Assembly (NCBI GenBank): GCA_022822265.1
Contig: JAJECA010000027.1
Location: forward strand, 1 to 64,000
Source of the DNA: Acidimicrobiia bacterium
Lineage (GTDB): Bacteria > Actinomycetota > Acidimicrobiia > Acidimicrobiales > Bin134
Length of the DNA: 64,000 bases
Direction: 5' to 3'
Shown: positions 59,817 to 64,000 of the stretch, one piece after another
Layout of the letters: each line of letters starts with the position of its first letter
Numbering within the stretch: the stretch's first letter is position 1
Program-made: the position numbers and the translations under genes
The notes under the pieces: generated by a model
The model's input: only the letters and a program-made list of their open reading frames with translations
What the model was told of the DNA's origin: nothing
Database searches by the model: none

Positions 59817-61229
59817 TCATTGCTGCTCAGAAACGGTGCTGTGCAGTTCGCCCTCGGCCACGGTGGTTACCAGCTCATCGCCGGCGGCCAGCACCGCCGG
59901 GTCGCGCACAACTTTGCCGCTGTGGCGGGTGATCGACCAACCACGGGCCAAGATTTTCCGGGGATCGAGCAGGCGCACCCGGCTTTCCAGGTTGGCCAGC
60001 TCCTTGGCCGCGGCTCTTGGTGTCCGCAAAGCCTGGGCCGCCACCCCCGACTTCTTCTGCTCCAACGTGCGCCGGCCTTCGACAATGGCGGCGGCGGCCC
60101 GATGGCGCATGGTTCCCGCGCAGTCGTCCACTTTGCGGGTTTCGCTTCGGGTCCGGGTCTCGGCCAGCCCTCGGACCCGATCCGCCCGGCCCTCCAACCG
60201 GGTGCTGGCGCGGTGCAGATGGCCCTCGGCGGCTCGGGCGGTGGTCTGGCTCACAGACATCAATCGCCGGTCGGCGTCGTTCGCAAGCCGCTGGGCCCAC
60301 TCGGCAATCGCCTCCCAGGCCAGCTCGGTTGCCTCCAAATGGGCCCGGGCAGCACCAACGATGAACACCGCGGCCGCCGTAGGCGTCTTCTGGGCCTCGT
60401 GGGCCACCTCGTCGATGATGGTTCGGTCGATTTCATGGCCCACCCCGGTCACCACCGGCACCGGGGCGTCGGCGACGGCTCGGGCCACCACCTCGCTGTC
60501 GAAGGCCACCAGATCGGTGCGGGCTCCGCCTCCTCTCACCACCGCGATCACATCCACCCCGGCCCGGCCCACCGCCCTGATGGCGGCGGCGATGAGCGGG
60601 GGAGCGTCCGCCCCCTGTACCGGGGTGTCGGCCAGCACCACCTGCCAGGCCAAGCCGCTGTTCTCCAGCTCGTTGTGGAAGTCGTGGTGGGCGGCGCTCC
60701 CCTGGGAGGTGACCAGTCCGATGCGCAGCGGGGCGATTGGGAAGGGCACGGCCTGATTCTTGGCCAGCAGCCCCTCGTCGCTCAGCTTCTCCAACAACCG
60801 CAGCCGCTCGGCCTCCAGCTCGCCCAGCGTGAAGTTGGGGTCGATGCCCGACATGTAGATCTGGAGCCGGCCCCCTGGCGGCCAGAAGTCCAGCTTGCCC
60901 TGGATGCGGATCTTCATCCCGTCTTCCATGGCCATGCCGCCGTGGCGGCGCAGCGTCTCCTCCACCCGCTCGCGGTTGAACCGGAACAGTGCCACCGAAA
61001 TCGATGCCTCAGACTGCTTGCCGGTTCCGTTTGCGGGGTCGGGCTCGACCAAGTCGAAGTACATGTGCCCGCTGCGGGCCCGGCTCAGGTTGCGGATCTC
61101 GCCCTCCACCCACAGCTCATCGCCGAAGGCGTCGCCCAACACCTGCTTGATCCGCTCGGCCAACTCGGCGACGGTGAACGTGGCTGGTCCGGCGACGGCA
61201 CCCGGCTCAGCCGAGTCGAACAGGCTCAT
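59817..61229 (-). CDS. xseA: exodeoxyribonuclease VII large subunit
   Basis: 470 residues from ATG 61229. An N-terminal OB fold (FTVAELAERIKQVLGDAFGD, ELWVEGEIRNLSRARSGHMY) is followed by the nuclease core with VTSQGSAAHHDFHNEL, VVRGGGARTDLVAFDSEVV and VPVVTGVGHEIDRTIIDEVA, and a coiled C-terminal region. The chain is of standard length. It overlaps the ABC transporter gene upstream by four nt (ATGA). Confidence 0.95.
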   Translation of the reverse strand: MSLFDSAEPGAVAGPATFTVAELAERIKQVLGDAFGDELWVEGEIRNLSRARSGHMYFDLVEPDPANGTGKQSEASISVALFRFNRERVEETLRRHGGMAMEDGMKIRIQGKLDFWPPGGRLQIYMSGIDPNFTLGELEAERLRLLEKLSDEGLLAKNQAVPFPIAPLRIGLVTSQGSAAHHDFHNELENSGLAWQVVLADTPVQGADAPPLIAAAIRAVGRAGVDVIAVVRGGGARTDLVAFDSEVVARAVADAPVPVVTGVGHEIDRTIIDEVAHEAQKTPTAAAVFIVGAARAHLEATELAWEAIAEWAQRLANDADRRLMSVSQTTARAAEGHLHRASTRLEGRADRVRGLAETRTRSETRKVDDCAGTMRHRAAAAIVEGRRTLEQKKSGVAAQALRTPRAAAKELANLESRVRLLDPRKILARGWSITRHSGKVVRDPAVLAAGDELVTTVAEGELHSTVSEQQ

Positions 61230-63100
61230 ACTGCGCTCTCCGCGGGAGACCGCTGCTCGTTGCGCACCAAGGTGCGATACAGCTCGGCGTAGAGCCCGTC
61301 GGCGGCCAGCAGATCCTCATGGCGCCCCGACTCCACCAGCTCTCCCCGGTCGAGCACCAGGATCAAGTCGGCGTTGGTGACGGTGGACAGCCGATGGGCG
61401 ATCACCACCGCGGTCCGCCCCTTCAGCGCGATGCCCAATGCCTGCTGCACCAGCGCCTCGTTCTCGCTGTCGAGGTGGCTGGTGGCCTCGTCCAGCACCA
61501 CGATGGCCGGGTCTTTGAGCAGCACCCGGGCAATGGCCAGCCGCTGCTTCTCGCCGCCCGACAGCCGGTAGCCCCGCTCGCCCACCAGGGTGTTGTAGCC
61601 CTCGGGCAGCGAGGCGATGAGATCGTGGATGTGGGCCGAGCGGCAGGCTGATTCCATCTCAGCCGCGGTGGCGTCGGGCCGCACATAGCGCAGGTTGTCG
61701 GCCACCGTCTCGTGGAACAGATGGGGATCTTGGGGGACCACTCCGATTGAAGCCCGCAGCGACTCCTGGGCCACATCCCGCACGTCGGTGCCGTCTATCA
61801 GCACCGCGCCATCGTCCACGTCGTAGAGACGGGTCAACAGGGCGGCCAACGTGGTTTTGCCTGCCCCCGATGGCCCCACCAGCGCCACCAACTGGCCTGG
61901 TTCGATCACCGTTGACACATGGCGCAGCACCGGTTGGCCGGTGGCCTCCGGCGCGGCGGCGTCGGCTTGCAGCGAGGCCAGTCGGTCGTCGCTGGGCGGA
62001 TAGGTGAAGGTCACATCGGCCAGCTCGATTCGTCCCTTGGGCTTTTGCAGTTTGACCGCGTCGGGCCGGTCGGCGATGGGGTTGGGCGTGTCCAGCACCT
62101 CGAACACCCGCTCGAACGACACCAGCGCGGTCATCACGTCCACCCGGGCGTTGGTCAAGCTGGTGAGCGGGGTGTAGATCCGCACCACCATCAGCCCCAT
62201 GGCGGCCAGGGTCCCCACGGTGATCGCCCCGGAGATCACCAGTTGGCCGCCCACCCAGTACAACATGGCGGCCCCCACCGCCCCCACCAGGCCCAAGGCG
62301 ATGAAGAACGTCCGCCCGTACATGGCGCTGCGCACCCCGATGTCGCGCACTCGCCCGGCGGTGGCGCCAAAGCCGTCGCGCTCTTGGTTGTGGCGTCCGA
62401 ACAGCTTCACCAACAGCGCTCCCGACACGTTGAGCTTCTCGGTCATCACCGTGTTCATGGAGGCGTTGTGCTCCATCGACTCCCGGGTTAGGGCCTGGAG
62501 CTTCCGGCCCACCCGTTTGGTGGGCAGGATGAACACCGGCAACAGGGCCAGCGCCATCAGCGTGAGCCGCCACTCCAAAAGGAACATGGCCACCAGCGTG
62601 GTGGCCAAAACGATGGTGTTGGACACCACCGACCCCAGCGTGCCGGTGAACGCCCGCTGGGCGCCGATCACGTCGTTGTTCATCCGGCTGATGAGCGATC
62701 CGGTCTGCACCCGGGTGAAGAACGCCATCGGCATCCGCTGAACGTGGTCGTACAGGCCCACCCGCAAGTCGTAGATCAGCCCCTCACCGATACGGGCCGA
62801 CCAGTAGCGCTCAATGAACGACAGCGCCGCCTCTCCGAAAGCGGCCAGCACGATGATGCCGGCCAGCAGGTGTACCTGGCCCCGGTCACGGTTGGCGATG
62901 GCGTCGTCGATGATCGAGCGGAAAAGCAGCGGCGGAACCAGCGACAGCAGCGCCCCCAGCAACAGCACCACCACGAACCCGATGAGCATGCCCCGGTAGG
63001 GGCGCGCGAAGCCGGCCACCCGGCGGATCGTCTGCCCGGCTATCTGCTTGCCCTTTACCCCGGTTGGATCGTGGCCGATGGCGCCGTGGGCGCCGCCCAT
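61226..63100 (-). CDS. ABC transporter, membrane and ATPase domains in one chain
   Basis: 624 residues from ATG 63100. GTG 63118, with AGGGGCG upstream, is an alternative. Six membrane segments occur in the first 330 residues (GMLIGFVVVLLLGALLSLVP and onward). The nucleotide-binding domain has Walker A GPSGAGKTT, the signature RLSGGEKQR, Walker B AIVVLDEATS and switch HRLSTV. It is a half-size exporter of the MsbA/multidrug type, and a homodimer would be functional. The open frame continues to 63913 only as antisense to the CopC gene. Coupled to xseA by ATGA. Confidence 0.92.
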   Translation of the reverse strand: MGGAHGAIGHDPTGVKGKQIAGQTIRRVAGFARPYRGMLIGFVVVLLLGALLSLVPPLLFRSIIDDAIANRDRGQVHLLAGIIVLAAFGEAALSFIERYWSARIGEGLIYDLRVGLYDHVQRMPMAFFTRVQTGSLISRMNNDVIGAQRAFTGTLGSVVSNTIVLATTLVAMFLLEWRLTLMALALLPVFILPTKRVGRKLQALTRESMEHNASMNTVMTEKLNVSGALLVKLFGRHNQERDGFGATAGRVRDIGVRSAMYGRTFFIALGLVGAVGAAMLYWVGGQLVISGAITVGTLAAMGLMVVRIYTPLTSLTNARVDVMTALVSFERVFEVLDTPNPIADRPDAVKLQKPKGRIELADVTFTYPPSDDRLASLQADAAAPEATGQPVLRHVSTVIEPGQLVALVGPSGAGKTTLAALLTRLYDVDDGAVLIDGTDVRDVAQESLRASIGVVPQDPHLFHETVADNLRYVRPDATAAEMESACRSAHIHDLIASLPEGYNTLVGERGYRLSGGEKQRLAIARVLLKDPAIVVLDEATSHLDSENEALVQQALGIALKGRTAVVIAHRLSTVTNADLILVLDRGELVESGRHEDLLAADGLYAELYRTLVRNEQRSPAESAV

Positions 63101-63181
63101 CGCATGCACAAACTGCACGATACGCCCCTGGTGTGACAGTGGGCTGTTCGTAGGGGGCTCGGCGGGAAATAGTGTGGCGGC

Positions 63182-63790
63182 ATGAGGGCTCGGACCCGCA
63201 GGAGGGCCCAGAAGGCAGTGGCGCTGGTGGTGGCGATCGCCATCGTGCTGGCCCTGCTGTTCTCGCTGCTGGTGGTGTTCAGCGACACCGCCGCCGCCCA
63301 TGCGGAGATGCGCCGGTCGGCTCCGAACCCGGGCCAAACGGTGGGTGGTTTGGTCGACCGGGTGGAGATGGAGTTCCGAGAGCCCATACGGCCCCACCAG
63401 TCCAACGGAGTGGCCCTGCAATACCCCGACGGCACCCGCGCTCTGACGAGGATTGAGGTGAACGGCCATCTGGTGCGGGGCCGCTTCAACACGCTCACTG
63501 AGCCCGGCACATACAAGGTGATCTGGGAGCTGCTGGACGACTCCGATGGCGATTGGGCCACCGAGGAGTTCGAGTTCACCTACGACCCGGCTGCCGTCCC
63601 GCCCGAGTGGTTGCCCCCGTCGGCCGCCCAAGGGTCGGGCAGCGATGGCGGCATCGGCGCCAGCACCATCGCGCTGATAGTGATCATCCCTGTGGCCGTG
63701 GTGCTGGCCGTGTGGCTCTTCTGGCCCCGCCGCCGCGGGGCAGACCGGGCCCAGCAGCGGAGGAAGTCCCGCGCCAAGAAGCGCCGCTAG
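63182..63790 (+). CDS. CopC-domain membrane-anchored protein
   Basis: 202 residues from ATG 63182. Signal segment 12-34, then AAAHAEMRRSAPNPGQTVGG with the N-terminal His of the CopC copper site at the start of the mature chain, followed by VEMEFREPIRPHQSNGVALQ and GTYKVIWELLDDSDGD. A second membrane helix lies at about 163-180, and the tail is very basic (RRRGADRAQQRRKSRAKKRR). It may bind copper outside the cell. No copD gene is next to it. Convergent with the deaminase fragment. Confidence 0.83.
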   Translation: MRARTRRRAQKAVALVVAIAIVLALLFSLLVVFSDTAAAHAEMRRSAPNPGQTVGGLVDRVEMEFREPIRPHQSNGVALQYPDGTRALTRIEVNGHLVRGRFNTLTEPGTYKVIWELLDDSDGDWATEEFEFTYDPAAVPPEWLPPSAAQGSGSDGGIGASTIALIVIIPVAVVLAVWLFWPRRRGADRAQQRRKSRAKKRR

Positions 63791-63791
63791 C

Positions 63792-64000
63792 TCAGCGGCG
63801 CTCCGCGAAGAAGTCTTTGAGCAGGGCGGCGGACTCGTCTCGGCCGACGCCGGCCACCACGTCGAAGCTGTGGTTGAGCCGGGGGTCGGCGCCCAGGTTG
63901 TAGAGGGTTCCACAGGCCCCGGCCTTGGGATCCTCGGCGGCGAACACCACCCGGCCCACTCGGGCCATCAGCGCCGCGCCGGCGCACATCGGGCACGGCT
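63792..64000 (-). CDS. tadA: tRNA adenosine/nucleoside deaminase, C-terminal part (partial)
   Basis: The frame enters from the right edge and stops at TGA 63792. It opens with PCPMCAGAALMARVGRVVF, where the two Cys are zinc ligands of the CDA fold, and continues GACGTLYNLGADPRLNHSFD, the pattern of TadA-type tRNA A34 deaminases. The His-Ala-Glu active-site motif lies beyond the window. A guanine or cytosine deaminase cannot be excluded. Confidence 0.82.
   Translation of the reverse strand, partial: PCPMCAGAALMARVGRVVFAAEDPKAGACGTLYNLGADPRLNHSFDVVAGVGRDESAALLKDFFAERR

Noticed and set aside
63101-63913. N-terminal extension of the ABC transporter to 63913
   Set aside because: It is antisense to the CopC-domain gene and shows no transporter features.
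1-64000. CRISPR array, rRNA operon, insertion sequence or prophage
   Set aside because: No regularly spaced repeats, rRNA sequence, transposase or integrase was found. The repeats seen are gene duplications or single pairs.

Overview
The window is high-GC bacterial DNA with densely packed genes. Gene content suggests an Actinomycetota genome, probably class Acidimicrobiia: an actinobacterial DUF5318 protein, the rpsF-ssb-rpsR-rplI-dnaB block, an Lhr helicase C-terminus, and many acyl-CoA, phytanoyl-CoA dioxygenase, sulfatase and amidohydrolase genes. The phylum is inferred from families and base composition, not from a marker-gene search.

Region 1 (1-20571) starts with the tail of lhr and is then filled by a local family of large secreted proteins. 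Four long members (249-2837, 3031-6810, 7002-10604, 16215-19010) have a signal peptide, a chain of PKD/Ig-like domains and two C-terminal copies of a four-cysteine module (SG...FC.N.SLGG...D.DGxAD.C...TRR.A.ARQ.AL). A fifth copy lies inverted (14662-11306) without its own start or promoter. It shares a perfect 92-bp inverted repeat with the start of the 7002-10604 gene, so inversion would exchange which body sits behind the GTG start at 7002. A headless fragment (14663-15307), a gene with three in-frame stops (15304-16122) and a small relic (10833-10905) complete the array. A secreted zinc-metalloprotease-like protein (20571-19033) closes it.

Region 2 (20649-24752) has a small membrane protein, a perfect inverted repeat, and an AAA+ ATPase plus subtilisin-like protease pair that matches the IetAS antiphage architecture.

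Region 3 (24779-31118) is housekeeping: dnaB, rplI, rpsR with a very long acidic tail, ssb, rpsF, panB, an amidase and DUF5318.

Region 4 (31259-52728) is catabolic: a fused CaiB/BaiF CoA-transferase, a molybdopterin oxidoreductase, an APH-like phosphotransferase, a SnoaL-like protein, an arylsulfatase, a VOC protein, two amidohydrolases, a class II aldolase, a hydroxyisobutyrate-dehydrogenase-like enzyme, an HpcH/HpaI aldolase, a branched-chain-type substrate-binding lipoprotein, a PhyH dioxygenase and a GH51 arabinofuranosidase. A higBA toxin-antitoxin pair is inserted at 46798-47554.

Region 5 (52745-55110) is a compact, lower-GC three-gene operon: a TIGR04255-like protein, a helix-turn-helix protein and a protein of unknown function. 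Region 6 (55244-64000) has a second PhyH protein, tRNA-Ala(UGC), two acyl-CoA dehydrogenases, a Glu/Leu dehydrogenase-like protein, xseB, xseA, an ABC exporter, a CopC-domain protein and the 3' part of a TadA-like deaminase.
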